NCBI GenBank assembly: GCA_902363675.1
Contig: CABJAV010000001.1
Location: forward strand, 413,474 to 477,473
Direction: 5' to 3'
DNA from: Lachnospiraceae bacterium
Lineage (GTDB): Bacteria > Bacillota > Clostridia > Lachnospirales > Lachnospiraceae
Length of the DNA: 64,000 nt
Shown: positions 26,310 through 34,444 of the stretch, in pieces
How the letters are laid out: each line of letters begins with the position of its first letter
Position numbering within the stretch: position 1 is the first letter of the stretch
The notes under the pieces: generated by a model
Database searches by the model: none
What the model was told of the DNA's origin: nothing
Seen by the model: the letters and a program-made list of their open reading frames with translations, nothing else
Made by a program: the position numbers and the translations under genes

Positions 26310-27311
26310 TTGAATAGCATTATTAGTTGGGTAGGTGGTAAGAAGGCACTCCGTGACTTGATTTACTTACGCATGCCCAAGCACTATGACCGCTACATAG
26401 AAGTATTTGGCGGAGGCGGATGGGTTCTGTTTGGAAAGCCACCGGATAAATGTATGGAGGTTTACAATGATTTCAATTCGAATCTTGCAAACCTCTTTTA
26501 TTGTGTCAAGGAAAGACCGATGGCTCTGCTTCGGGAACTGTCTTTCCTGCCACTGAATTCCAGGGATGAGTTTGTGACACTTCGAAAATTCCTTACGATG
26601 GAAGAATTCAAAAGTGAGCATCTGGCAGAGGAACTGGAGATAGCAACGCATTTTCTAAAAGAGCCAGAGGCTGCGGAAATTTGTGACATTCTAAAGGAAC
26701 GAGCAGTGGTCGGGGATGTGAAAAGGGCGGCGGCCTTTTATAAGATTATCCGCTACAGTTATGGAAGTGGCTGTACTTCATACGGGTGCCAGCCATTTGA
26801 CATAAGGAAGACCTTTACTATTCTCTGGGAGGCAAACCGGAGGTTAAAAGATACTGTGATTGAAAATAAAGATTTTGAGGCACTCATCCGTCAGTATGAC
26901 AGACCGAATGCCTTTTTTTATTGCGATCCGCCGTATTTTGAAACCGAAGGGCATTATGAAGTGGTGTTCCGCAAAGAAGATCATGTAAGGCTTAGGGATA
27001 CACTGGCAGGCATCGAGGGGAAATTCATGGTTTCCTACAATGACTGCGAGTACATCAGGGAATTGTATCAGGACTTTCAGATTGAAGCGGTGACACGAAT
27101 CAACAATCTGGCACAGCGCTATGACAACGGAAGTGAGTTTCCGGAGGTGCTGATTGCCAACTATGACATGGAAGAAAAAAGAAAGAGCCTGCCGATGCAG
27201 ATGAATCTGTTTGAAATGTTTGACGAGCAGAAGGATTCTGTGTGGCATGGCAGTAGCAGGAAGGAGGACGAAGATGGTTCAGTTAGTGGAGATAACGGGA
27301 GTACTGAATGA
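26310..27311 (+). CDS. dam: Dam-type DNA adenine N6-methyltransferase
   Basis: A 333-residue D12-class methylase. FxGxG-type motif I is in YIEVFGGGGWVLFGK and the catalytic motif is FYCDPPYFE; the N-terminal ISWVGGKKALRDLI is the typical Dam opening. It lacks a partner endonuclease, so it probably protects the element from host restriction or marks its DNA. It starts at TTG 26310, nine bases after GGAGAGGAG; no better ATG exists. Its 3' end overlaps the next gene by 38 bases. Confidence 0.9.
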   Translation: MNSIISWVGGKKALRDLIYLRMPKHYDRYIEVFGGGGWVLFGKPPDKCMEVYNDFNSNLANLFYCVKERPMALLRELSFLPLNSRDEFVTLRKFLTMEEFKSEHLAEELEIATHFLKEPEAAEICDILKERAVVGDVKRAAAFYKIIRYSYGSGCTSYGCQPFDIRKTFTILWEANRRLKDTVIENKDFEALIRQYDRPNAFFYCDPPYFETEGHYEVVFRKEDHVRLRDTLAGIEGKFMVSYNDCEYIRELYQDFQIEAVTRINNLAQRYDNGSEFPEVLIANYDMEEKRKSLPMQMNLFEMFDEQKDSVWHGSSRKEDEDGSVSGDNGSTE

Positions 27312-27714
27312 AAAAGGCTGTATTGAAATTCCCATTGTACTGCTTGCACAGACAGGTATCCGTACCGGGGAAGAGGTAAATCTGATTTATCTTGCCGCAG
27401 GCGAGAAGGATTACCGGAATGAATCAAGGGAATTTATGTTAAAGAGAGCAGAGGAAGATCCGTTGGAGGAGCTGCAGAGTGGGGAAACGGAGTTGAAACT
27501 GCCGCCACAGTTGCTTGCAGATGCACACATTCCCTTGGATGCAGACTTGGATATTGTCTGCTTGGATAGAAAGATTGTGATTCTGCCTACGGAGGATGTA
27601 GAGTCAGAGGATGTACCCAAAGAACTTCTGGATATCTGTGCAGATCTTGGCATCCCCAGAGAAAAAGTAAACATTGTTTTGCGAATGACCGAGGAGGAAA
27701 ACGGAAAGAAATAA
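27274..27714 (+). CDS. AbrB/SpoVT-like protein with two swapped-hairpin units
   Basis: A 146-residue protein. ITGVLNEKGCIEIPIVLLAQ followed by GEEVNLIYLAAG (residues 5-40) and ELKLPPQLLADAHIPLDADL followed by LDRKIVILP (residues about 75-110) look like two tandem AbrB-type swapped-hairpin modules. Possible DNA-binding transition regulator of the element. The ATG at 27274 after AAGGAGG is chosen over in-frame codons inside dam. Neighbouring genes include another AbrB-like protein. Confidence 0.6.
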   Translation: MVQLVEITGVLNEKGCIEIPIVLLAQTGIRTGEEVNLIYLAAGEKDYRNESREFMLKRAEEDPLEELQSGETELKLPPQLLADAHIPLDADLDIVCLDRKIVILPTEDVESEDVPKELLDICADLGIPREKVNIVLRMTEEENGKK

Positions 27715-27752
27715 ATTCTTTCCGATGCAAAGGAAGGAGCGAAGTTATCGAA

Positions 27753-28040
27753 ATGAAAAAGCCGGTGTATAAATTGCTGGATGAAAAGGGCAGGGTACTG
27801 ATACCTCTTGAAATGCGACAGAAAGCGGAGATAGAGAAAGGGGATATCTTAAAGGTTTCCATAAACACTGGGAAGATTGTTATATCCAAGGTAGACATTT
27901 TAGAGGTAGGAAAGCAGGATGCAGAAGCTGTGGAGGCTTATGTCCACGCAGCCGTAAAGACCATGAGCCATGAAAAGCAGGTGGCTCTTGCCGCAAGGAT
28001 TTTGAAACTTGCACAGCAGGAGGGAGGAGCGGATTGCTAA
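27753..28040 (+). CDS. AbrB/MazE-family DNA-binding protein
   Basis: A 95-residue protein. Residues 3-48 have the AbrB fold pattern (YKLLDEKGRVLIPLEMRQKA, GDILKVSINTGKIVISKVDI); the C-terminal half is a helical tail. Likely a dimeric regulator of element promoters. Its stop overlaps the TTG of the next gene. The ribosome site AAGGAGCG lies upstream. Confidence 0.8.
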   Translation: MKKPVYKLLDEKGRVLIPLEMRQKAEIEKGDILKVSINTGKIVISKVDILEVGKQDAEAVEAYVHAAVKTMSHEKQVALAARILKLAQQEGGADC

Positions 28041-28273
28041 AAAGTAAATACAAAGCCTTTGAAATACAGGATGCCTTGGTCAGTGAAACGGTGGTGGAAG
28101 GAAACCGGATAGCCATTGCAGATTTTATTAAAAACTGCAAGGAAGGGAGTATTATCACCATCCACACGTTAGATGGTGAGCCATTTTTAATCGGAATGTC
28201 AAAATTATTCCTGTATTGTGAAGACAATGAGTTTTTGAACAATCAGTTGATACCGTATCTTCGAGGGATGTGA
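28034..28273 (+). CDS. Small uncharacterised protein
   Basis: A 79-residue protein, TTG start at 28034 overlapping the previous stop, with GGAGGGAGGAG just upstream. Contains IITIHTLDGEPFLIGMSKLF, a short beta-rich core, then acidic C-terminal residues. No family recognised. Confidence 0.6.
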   Translation: MLKSKYKAFEIQDALVSETVVEGNRIAIADFIKNCKEGSIITIHTLDGEPFLIGMSKLFLYCEDNEFLNNQLIPYLRGM

Positions 28274-28286
28274 ATGGAGAAGCAGT

Positions 28287-28817
28287 ATGAAAAACATATT
28301 TTTTCGTGATGGAATCCTTATCTACTATGGAAATCCGGCAGGTTATCTGTCAGAGGGGAAAGTAGTGCTGGATTCCATTTTTGATAAAGAAGAAATCATA
28401 GCTTTCCTGTCTGAGAAAGAAAAGCTGGCAGTGGAAATAAGGTCAGGAGTCTATGACCGTCTGTCAGAGGGTGGTGGGATGGAAATGACAGTGGAAGCAT
28501 CCAAAGGAAGGAGGATAAGAATCTATCAGATTAAACAGGACAGTCCGTTTATGATGCGGTTTATCAGTCTGGCAGAAAGGGAAAAGAGAGGCTTTGAAAA
28601 ACCACAGCAAAAGGAGTATGCGCTCGTTTATGAGGGAGAGGTGGATACCTTCAGTCTGGAAGATGTCTGGGAGAAGTTTGGCAGAAGGGTGCCAAGGGAT
28701 TTTGAAGGACATGCATTATCCATATCCGATGTAGTGGAATTTTCAGAGGAAGAGGTAAGCCGCTATTTTTATGTGGAGCCGAAAGGCTTTGCGGAAATAA
28801 CATTTAAATTGGAATAG
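28287..28817 (+). CDS. YodL-domain protein
   Basis: A 176-residue protein. The C-terminal half (YALVYEGEVDTFSLEDVWEK through PRDFEGHALSISDVVEF) is a YodL-type domain, a module frequent in Firmicute conjugative elements beside antirestriction genes. The N-terminal half is unassigned. The ribosome site is weak (GGAGAAG). Biochemical role unknown. Confidence 0.75.
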   Translation: MKNIFFRDGILIYYGNPAGYLSEGKVVLDSIFDKEEIIAFLSEKEKLAVEIRSGVYDRLSEGGGMEMTVEASKGRRIRIYQIKQDSPFMMRFISLAEREKRGFEKPQQKEYALVYEGEVDTFSLEDVWEKFGRRVPRDFEGHALSISDVVEFSEEEVSRYFYVEPKGFAEITFKLE

Positions 28818-28839
28818 CCGTAAGGCGGAAAGGAAGAAC

Positions 28840-29250
28840 ATGGCAGGAAAAGGAACAAAAAACAATCAGCAGAATACCCAGGGCGATGCACAGACTGAAC
28901 AGGCAGTGCAGACGAAGCCGCTTGATTTTGATGTACGCATCCACTCCATCAAACCAAATGAGTCCATAAAGGGTACCGCAAGTGTAAACATTAACGGTGC
29001 CTTTGCCATTAGGGGAGTCAAGATTATTGAGGGCAGCAATGGATTATTTGTATCCATGCCCAGCTACAAGGTAGGGAACGAGTACAAGGATATCTGTTTC
29101 CCTATCACGCAGGAATGCAGAAAGCGGTTGAATGATGCGGTTATCGGTGCTTATGAACAGGCACTCACACAGAGCCAGAGCAGTATGGCAAAGCATCATG
29201 AAATGCAGCAGGCACCGGAAGGTCAGGCAATGGACATGACCGGTATGTAA
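28840..29250 (+). CDS. spoVG: SpoVG-family protein, copy 1
   Basis: A 136-residue SpoVG-like RNA/DNA-binding protein: FDVRIHSIKPNESIKGTASV, then NGLFVSMPSYKVGNEYKDIC and FPITQECRKRLNDAVIGAYE are the conserved SpoVG core (residues about 30-110). A Gln-rich linker on each side is element specific, and the end is the Met-rich QAMDMTGM. A second, diverged copy lies 307 bases further on, on the other side of a pilin-like gene. Role in the element unknown; chromosomal SpoVG regulates septation and gene expression. Confidence 0.85.
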   Translation: MAGKGTKNNQQNTQGDAQTEQAVQTKPLDFDVRIHSIKPNESIKGTASVNINGAFAIRGVKIIEGSNGLFVSMPSYKVGNEYKDICFPITQECRKRLNDAVIGAYEQALTQSQSSMAKHHEMQQAPEGQAMDMTGM

Positions 29251-29298
29251 GAAACCCAAATAACAAAAATAAAATGAAATTACATGGAGGAAAAATCA

Positions 29299-29529
29299 AT
29301 GAGAAAGATGATGAACAAGGTAGTAGGAAACATGAAGGTAACCGTGGCAAAGGCGGCAATGCTGTTGAAGGATAAGAAGGGAGAAAACTATGTGGATACC
29401 GCAGTTAAGATTTTGATTGCGGTGGTAATTGGTGCCCTTTTGCTTGCCGGTTTGTATGCCCTCTTCGGAGATGTAGTAATGCCTACCCTTACCAGAAGAA
29501 TTCAGGAAATGTTCAATTATGCCGGTTAA
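29299..29529 (+). CDS. Pilin-like small membrane protein (DUF6133-like)
   Basis: About 76 residues. A basic N-terminal 35 residues leads into KKGENYVDTAVKILIAVVIG and a long hydrophobic helix, ending GDVVMPTLTRRIQEMFNYAG. The short basic leader, KG followed five residues later by an acidic Asp, and the hydrophobic stretch resemble Flp/type IVc prepilins (normally Glu at +5). Three genes downstream share this RGEGYID/KGENYVD pattern or its position. The next genes are a SpoVG and a prepilin peptidase, so it is the best major-pilin candidate. The ATG at 29299 has GGAGG eight bases upstream. Confidence 0.65.
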   Translation: MRKMMNKVVGNMKVTVAKAAMLLKDKKGENYVDTAVKILIAVVIGALLLAGLYALFGDVVMPTLTRRIQEMFNYAG

Positions 29530-29556
29530 TACCAGAGAAAGAAGGAGGAAGAGAGT

Positions 29557-29946
29557 ATGCCCAGAAATGCAGCTACACAGAATAATAACACAGAGAACAT
29601 GGAACAGCAGGTACCTTTTAAGGTGACCATCACAGAGCATAACCCGGAGAGAGGTGTGCTTGCCAATGCAGATGTAAATGTGGCAGGCATTATGACGATC
29701 CGTAACGTGAAGATTAAGCAGGATGACTATGGTCTTACCGTGACCATGCCCCGAACCAAGATGCCTCACACAGAGCAGTATAAGGACTCCGTGTATTTTG
29801 CTGACAAGTCCATGAAGCAGCAGTTTGACATGGCAGTAGAAACAGCTTATCAGGAGAGTGTTCAGACACAGACAATGGAACAGGATGAGCTGGAAGAAGG
29901 CATGGAGCAGGAAGAAGACACCGGCATGAGCATGGGAATGCAGTAA
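29557..29946 (+). CDS. SpoVG-family protein, copy 2
   Basis: A 129-residue paralogue of the SpoVG protein at 28840: VPFKVTITEHNPERGVLANA, TIRNVKIKQDDYGLTVTMPR and YKDSVYFADKSMKQQFDMAV align with the same core. An acidic C-terminal tail ends GMSMGMQ. Its stop is directly followed by the prepilin peptidase gene. Two SpoVG copies bracketing a pilin gene suggest element-specific use. Confidence 0.8.
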   Translation: MPRNAATQNNNTENMEQQVPFKVTITEHNPERGVLANADVNVAGIMTIRNVKIKQDDYGLTVTMPRTKMPHTEQYKDSVYFADKSMKQQFDMAVETAYQESVQTQTMEQDELEEGMEQEEDTGMSMGMQ

Positions 29947-30375
29947 GTGGAAGGGATGATAAGGCTTACCCTATTTTTTCTCGTTCTGTCTTTGGCGGCG
30001 GTCTCTGACATCCGAAAGCGAATCATTCCGGATTGGATGCCGTTTTTAATTGCCGGGGTAAGTCTGATTCCATCGGAGCCTGTTTATCTGACAGGACTAT
30101 TTGTGGCATTACCGCTGCTCATTGCAGGAATCACTGTAGGAGGTATCGGAGGCGGAGATATCAAGCTGACAGGTGCTTGCGGATTGGTGCTTGGGTTTGA
30201 AAGAACCCTTTCAGGTTTACTTATGGCACTTATGTTTCTGCTTCTGTTTCATTGGGCAGGACAGTGCATAAGGAAATGTAAAAAAATAAATTGTGGAGTA
30301 GGGAAGGAACAGGCATATCCGCTTGTTCCTTTCTTACTGCTTGGAATGTTAATGAGCGTCCGGATTGGAGGTTAA
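29947..30375 (+). CDS. tadV: Prepilin peptidase (A24 family, TadV/CpaA type)
   Basis: A 142-residue membrane aspartyl protease. The two catalytic Asp are in VSDIRKRIIPDW (residues about 19-30) and GGIGGGDIKLTG (GxGD motif). Four or so membrane helices and no N-terminal methylase domain, as in TadV. It would cleave the leader of the pilin-like proteins of this locus. The frame can start at GTG 29947, directly behind the previous stop, or ATG 29956; neither has a well-spaced ribosome site. Confidence 0.88.
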   Translation: MEGMIRLTLFFLVLSLAAVSDIRKRIIPDWMPFLIAGVSLIPSEPVYLTGLFVALPLLIAGITVGGIGGGDIKLTGACGLVLGFERTLSGLLMALMFLLLFHWAGQCIRKCKKINCGVGKEQAYPLVPFLLLGMLMSVRIGG

Positions 30376-30377
30376 AT

Positions 30378-30482
30378 GTGAAAAAGAAATTAGTAGTAGT
30401 TGGCATGCTGGCAACCATTGCAGGAGTGGTGGCAGCGTTTAAGAGCCGTAAGAAATATACAAAAGTAAGAAAAAATTATTAG
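30378..30482 (+). CDS. Tiny single-pass membrane protein
   Basis: A 34-residue frame starting at GTG 30378 with TTGGAGG six bases upstream, directly after the peptidase stop: a basic start, one hydrophobic helix (LVVVGMLATIAGVVAAF), then a strongly basic tail (KSRKKYTKVRKN). Its ribosome site and tight packing between peptidase and cpaB support it being real; no homologue known to me. Confidence 0.55.
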   Translation: MKKKLVVVGMLATIAGVVAAFKSRKKYTKVRKNY

Positions 30483-30495
30483 GAGGAAGTGCAGA

Positions 30496-31344
30496 ATGAA
30501 ATTATTTAAGAACAGAACCGTGCTGGGGATTTTTTGTATTGCAGTGTCCCTGATTATCTGCTTTGCCATTACACCTCTTGTCAATGCTGGTTTATCCAAA
30601 AAAGTCACCATTGTACGATTCAATAAACAGGTAAATGAGGGCGAAGAGATTACAAGGAATATGTTGGATGTGGTTGAGGTAGGAAACCATAACCTGCCGG
30701 AGAACGTGATAAGAAATGTTGCAGATGTGGAAGGAAAATATCTGACCACTACTGTGTATGCCGGGGATTATATTCTTACAGATAAGATTTCCGATGAACC
30801 TGTCGCTGAGAATAAATACCTTTACAGTTTAAACGGGGAAAAACAGGCCATGTCCATTACCATCAATACCTTTGCAGAAGGATTGTCCGGAAAGTTAAAA
30901 AGTGGGGATATTGTGTCCATCATTGCACCGGATTACCTTGGCAGTGGAGAAACCATAATCCCTGTGGAACTCAAATATGTGGAGGTTATCGCTGTGACAG
31001 CAAAGTCCGGCTATGATGCCAACACCGGAGAACAGATGTCAGAGGAAGACGAAAAGGAACTGCCGTCTACCGTAACCATTCTGGTAAGGCCGGAGCAGAG
31101 TAAACTCCTTGCCAGACTGGAAGCCGAGGGAGAAATCCATTTATCCTTAGTGTTCCGTGGAGATGCAGATAAAGCTTCAGAATTTATCAAGGCACAGGAT
31201 CAGGTACTGGATGAAATCAAAGCGGCAGAAGAGGAAGCATTACAGGAAGAGGATGCAACTGAGGAAGATGGTCAGCCTGTTATGAATGCAGACGGTCAGG
31301 AAACCACAGAGGAAGAAGAAACAAGTACGGATGGGGAGGAATAG
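30496..31344 (+). CDS. cpaB: Tad pilus assembly protein CpaB/RcpC
   Basis: A 282-residue protein: an N-terminal membrane anchor (VLGIFCIAVSLIICFAITPL), a SAF domain (residues about 38-105, with VNEGEEITRNMLDVVEVG and VYAGDYILTDKI), the RcpC/CpaB-like region with KLKSGDIVSIIAPDY, and an acidic disordered tail of about 45 residues. CpaB is the periplasmic or extracytoplasmic stabiliser of Tad machines. AGGAGG precedes the ATG; a GTG-started ATPase gene follows at once. Confidence 0.85.
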   Translation: MKLFKNRTVLGIFCIAVSLIICFAITPLVNAGLSKKVTIVRFNKQVNEGEEITRNMLDVVEVGNHNLPENVIRNVADVEGKYLTTTVYAGDYILTDKISDEPVAENKYLYSLNGEKQAMSITINTFAEGLSGKLKSGDIVSIIAPDYLGSGETIIPVELKYVEVIAVTAKSGYDANTGEQMSEEDEKELPSTVTILVRPEQSKLLARLEAEGEIHLSLVFRGDADKASEFIKAQDQVLDEIKAAEEEALQEEDATEEDGQPVMNADGQETTEEEETSTDGEE

Positions 31345-31347
31345 AAC

Positions 31348-32154
31348 GTGAACTTTAAACAGAACTCTCTGTTTAAGAGAAATACAGAATTAGAGGAAGA
31401 ACAGGAAGTGATGAAGGGCGGTGTGCTTGCCGTATGGGGGAGTCCCTCTTCCGGCAAAACCACTGTTTCCGTGAAGCTGGCAGATTACCTTGCCAGAAAA
31501 AAGAAAAATGTGCTGTTGATTTTTGCAGACATGACAACACCGCCTCTGCCCTGCATCTGTGCCGCCGGAGATTTGGAAGGAGAAAAGTCACTAGGGAGCA
31601 TTCTTGCTGCCACCCATGTAACGGAAAATCTGATTAAGAAAAACTGTATGTTCTACAGAAAAAATGATTACTTAAGCATGGTGGGGATGTTAAAAGGAGA
31701 GAACGTGTTCACTTATCCGCCTTATGACCAGACACAGGCAGTGGAACTGATTGAACAGGCAAGGGAGGTGGCTCCCTTTGTCATTATCGACTGTGGCAGC
31801 ACCATTGCTTCGGATGTGTTGTCGGCGGTGGCACTGATGGAGGCGGATACAGTGCTTCGGCTTGTAAACTGCGACTTAAAATCCATCAGTTATCTGTCTT
31901 CACAGTTGCCGCTGCTTCGTGACAACAAATGGGATGCGGACAAGCAGCTTAAGGTGGCATCCAATGTGAAACAGCAGGAGGCAAGCAGCCATATGGAACA
32001 GGTGCTTGGCTCTGTTTCCTTTCAGATTCCCCACAGCAGGGAAGTAGAAACACGGTATCTGGAGGGAGATATGCTGGCAGAGCTTGGACTAAAAGAGAGC
32101 AGGGCATTCAGAAAAGAGATTGAGAAAATCAGTAAGGAGGTGTTCGGTGTATGA
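31348..32154 (+). CDS. CpaE/TadZ-like ParA-fold ATPase
   Basis: A 268-residue P-loop protein: LAVWGSPSSGKTTVSVKLAD is a Walker A, and FVIIDCGSTIASDVLSA lies at the Walker B position. It lacks an N-terminal receiver domain. Placement directly before tadA and the MinD/ParA-like layout match CpaE/TadZ, which localises the Tad machine. GTG start with GGAGG upstream; its end overlaps the ATG of the next gene by four bases. Confidence 0.78.
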   Translation: MNFKQNSLFKRNTELEEEQEVMKGGVLAVWGSPSSGKTTVSVKLADYLARKKKNVLLIFADMTTPPLPCICAAGDLEGEKSLGSILAATHVTENLIKKNCMFYRKNDYLSMVGMLKGENVFTYPPYDQTQAVELIEQAREVAPFVIIDCGSTIASDVLSAVALMEADTVLRLVNCDLKSISYLSSQLPLLRDNKWDADKQLKVASNVKQQEASSHMEQVLGSVSFQIPHSREVETRYLEGDMLAELGLKESRAFRKEIEKISKEVFGV

Positions 32155-33509
32155 TGGGAAATAATCAGAATTTGTTTTTTTCCCCGGAGGAAAAGGGCAG
32201 GGAATTCTCCGATGTGTTAAAGGAAGTGCAGGAGTATATCTCCAGTAAATATTCCACCCTCATGGTGGAAGGCGGAAATGAGGAGGTAAAACAGCAGGTC
32301 AAGAGATACATCTCAAAGTACATTGCAGACTACCGCATCACCGTAAAGGGAAAGACAAGGGAAGAACTGATTAATGACCTTTATACGGAGATGGCGGAGT
32401 TTTCCTTTTTAACCAAGTACATCTTCGGAACAGGCATTGAGGAAATCGACATCAACTCATGGAAGGATATTGAGGTGCAGTACAGTGATGGCAGATGTGA
32501 GAAAATGGAGGAACACTTTGAATCACCGGAGCATGCCATCAACGTGATTCGAAGAATGCTCCATGTGTCCGGCATGGTGCTTGACAATGCATCCCCGGCA
32601 GTCCTTGGGCATTTAAGTAAAAATATCCGTATTGCGGTGTTAAAGACTCCTCTTGTGGATGAGGATGTGGGTATTGCAGCTTCCATCCGAATCGTAAATC
32701 CCCAGAGCCTCAAAAAGAGTGACTTTGTGGATGGAGGAACCGCTACCGATGAAATGTTAGACTTTCTGGCAGAATGTCTGCGTTATGGAATCAGTATCTG
32801 TGTGGCAGGTGCGACAAGTTCCGGCAAGACTACTCTGGCAGGGTGGCTCCTTACCACCATTCCGGACAACAAGCGTATTTTTACCATTGAAAACGGAAGC
32901 AGGGAGTTAGCACTTGTGAGGGAGAAGGATGGAAAGGTAACCAACAGCGTCATCCATACCCTGACCAGATACAGCGAAAATGAAAAGCAGAACATCGATC
33001 AGGATATGCTTCTTGATATGGCCTTACGTTTTAACCCAGAGATTATCTGTGTGGGAGAGATGAGAAGCTCGGAAGCATATACAGCGCAGGAGTCTGCAAG
33101 AACCGGGCATACCGTGCTTACCACCATTCACAGTAATAGTTGTGAATCCACTTATAGCCGAATGAGAACCTTATGTAAGAGAAAATACGATATGGATGAT
33201 GAGGTGTTGATGGATTTGGTAACCGAGGCATTCCCCATCGTGGTATTTACCAAGCAGCTTGAGAACAAGAAAAGAAGGCTCATGGAAATCATGGAGTGTG
33301 AAATCACACCCGATGGAAAGAGACATTTTAATTCCCTGTTCCGTTATGAGATTACGGAAAACCGGGTGGAAGGAGATAAATTCATCATCAATGGAACCCA
33401 TAAAAAGGTGTGCGGTATTTCAGAGAGCCTGAAAAAAAGGTTCCTTGAAAACGGAATGCCTAGGGAAGTGCTAAATAAAATTACGGGAGGAGGTGCAAGC
33501 GTATGCTGA
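32151..33509 (+). CDS. tadA: Tad pilus assembly ATPase TadA/CpaF
   Basis: A 452-residue secretion ATPase of the VirB11/GspE superfamily, CpaF branch. Walker A is VAGATSSGKTTLAGWLL, the Asp box/Walker B region is NPEIICVGEMRSSEAY, and the His box is TGHTVLTTIHSNS. The N-terminal domain (residues 1 to about 150, with FGTGIEEIDINSWKDIEVQY) is typical of TadA. It powers pilus extension. The ATGA overlap with the cpaE-like gene and a seven-base overlap with tadB show one tightly coupled operon. Confidence 0.95.
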   Translation: MMGNNQNLFFSPEEKGREFSDVLKEVQEYISSKYSTLMVEGGNEEVKQQVKRYISKYIADYRITVKGKTREELINDLYTEMAEFSFLTKYIFGTGIEEIDINSWKDIEVQYSDGRCEKMEEHFESPEHAINVIRRMLHVSGMVLDNASPAVLGHLSKNIRIAVLKTPLVDEDVGIAASIRIVNPQSLKKSDFVDGGTATDEMLDFLAECLRYGISICVAGATSSGKTTLAGWLLTTIPDNKRIFTIENGSRELALVREKDGKVTNSVIHTLTRYSENEKQNIDQDMLLDMALRFNPEIICVGEMRSSEAYTAQESARTGHTVLTTIHSNSCESTYSRMRTLCKRKYDMDDEVLMDLVTEAFPIVVFTKQLENKKRRLMEIMECEITPDGKRHFNSLFRYEITENRVEGDKFIINGTHKKVCGISESLKKRFLENGMPREVLNKITGGGASVC

Positions 33510-34432
33510 CAATGCAGGTAATGGCCTGTATGGGTATCATCATAGGCTTATTTTTATTGCTGGGCATTAATCTTACGGATTTTACCGGTAATATTTTTAA
33601 GAGGCTGTTGGACGGACCCAAAGGTATCCGAGAGGAGATTTTAGAGCAGACGCAGAGAAAGAAAAAGTCCTTCTTACGAAGAGAAGTGGAAGAGATACAG
33701 AGTATCCTAAAGGCTACCGACAGGGAAAATACCTTCCCGTTTTTATGTACGGTATCATTGGTACTGTTTGCCGCAGGTGCCGCCGGGGCAGCCATGCTTG
33801 GGAATTTCTTTCTGGTACCCGTCGCAGCGGTAGGGTTTATGTTCCTTCCCTTCTGGTACATTAAGCTGACTGCGTCCCATTTCAAAAAGGATGTGTCGGC
33901 AGAACTGGAAACAGCACTGTCCATCATTACCACCGCATATCTAAGAAGTGAGGATATCCTGACTTCTGTGGAAGAGAATCTGGAATATTTAAATCCGCCG
34001 GTAAAGAACATCTTTCAGGATTTTGTGTCAAGAATCCGTCTGATTAATCCTGACTTGGAGGCGGCCTTGGATGAACTGCGTGCAAGGATAGCGGATGATG
34101 TGTTTAAGGAATGGGTGGATGCCTTAAAAGCCTGCCTGTATGACAGATCGCTAAAAACAACACTGACACCGATTGTGGCCAAACTGTCCGACATGCGTAT
34201 TGTGAATGCAGAACTGGAATATATGGTTATGGAGCCGAGGAAAGAGTTTATCACAATGGTAGTGCTGGTTGTAGGTAACATTCCACTTTTATATTTCTTA
34301 AATAAGGATTGGCACCATACGTTGATGCACACGGTAGTGGGGCAGATAATGCTCAGCATTGCAGGCATTATTATTTTTGTATCCACAGCCCATGTAATCA
34401 GACTGACAAAACCGATAGAATATAGGTCGTAG
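33503..34432 (+). CDS. tadB: Tad pilus inner-membrane platform protein TadB
   Basis: A 309-residue membrane protein of the type II secretion F family. Hydrophobic helices lie at residues about 5-25, 85-125 and two at the C-terminus (MVVLVVGNIPLLYFLN, IMLSIAGIIIFVSTAHVI) around a cytoplasmic T2SSF domain (FKKDVSAELETALSIITTAY). Order and length match TadB, the platform on which TadA acts. Confidence 0.87.
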   Translation: MLTMQVMACMGIIIGLFLLLGINLTDFTGNIFKRLLDGPKGIREEILEQTQRKKKSFLRREVEEIQSILKATDRENTFPFLCTVSLVLFAAGAAGAAMLGNFFLVPVAAVGFMFLPFWYIKLTASHFKKDVSAELETALSIITTAYLRSEDILTSVEENLEYLNPPVKNIFQDFVSRIRLINPDLEAALDELRARIADDVFKEWVDALKACLYDRSLKTTLTPIVAKLSDMRIVNAELEYMVMEPRKEFITMVVLVVGNIPLLYFLNKDWHHTLMHTVVGQIMLSIAGIIIFVSTAHVIRLTKPIEYRS

Positions 34433-34444
34433 AAAGGAGACAGT

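Noticed and set aside
30291..30377. N-terminal extension of the 34-residue membrane protein
   Set aside because: It lies inside the peptidase gene; the GTG at 30378 has a well-placed GGAGG.
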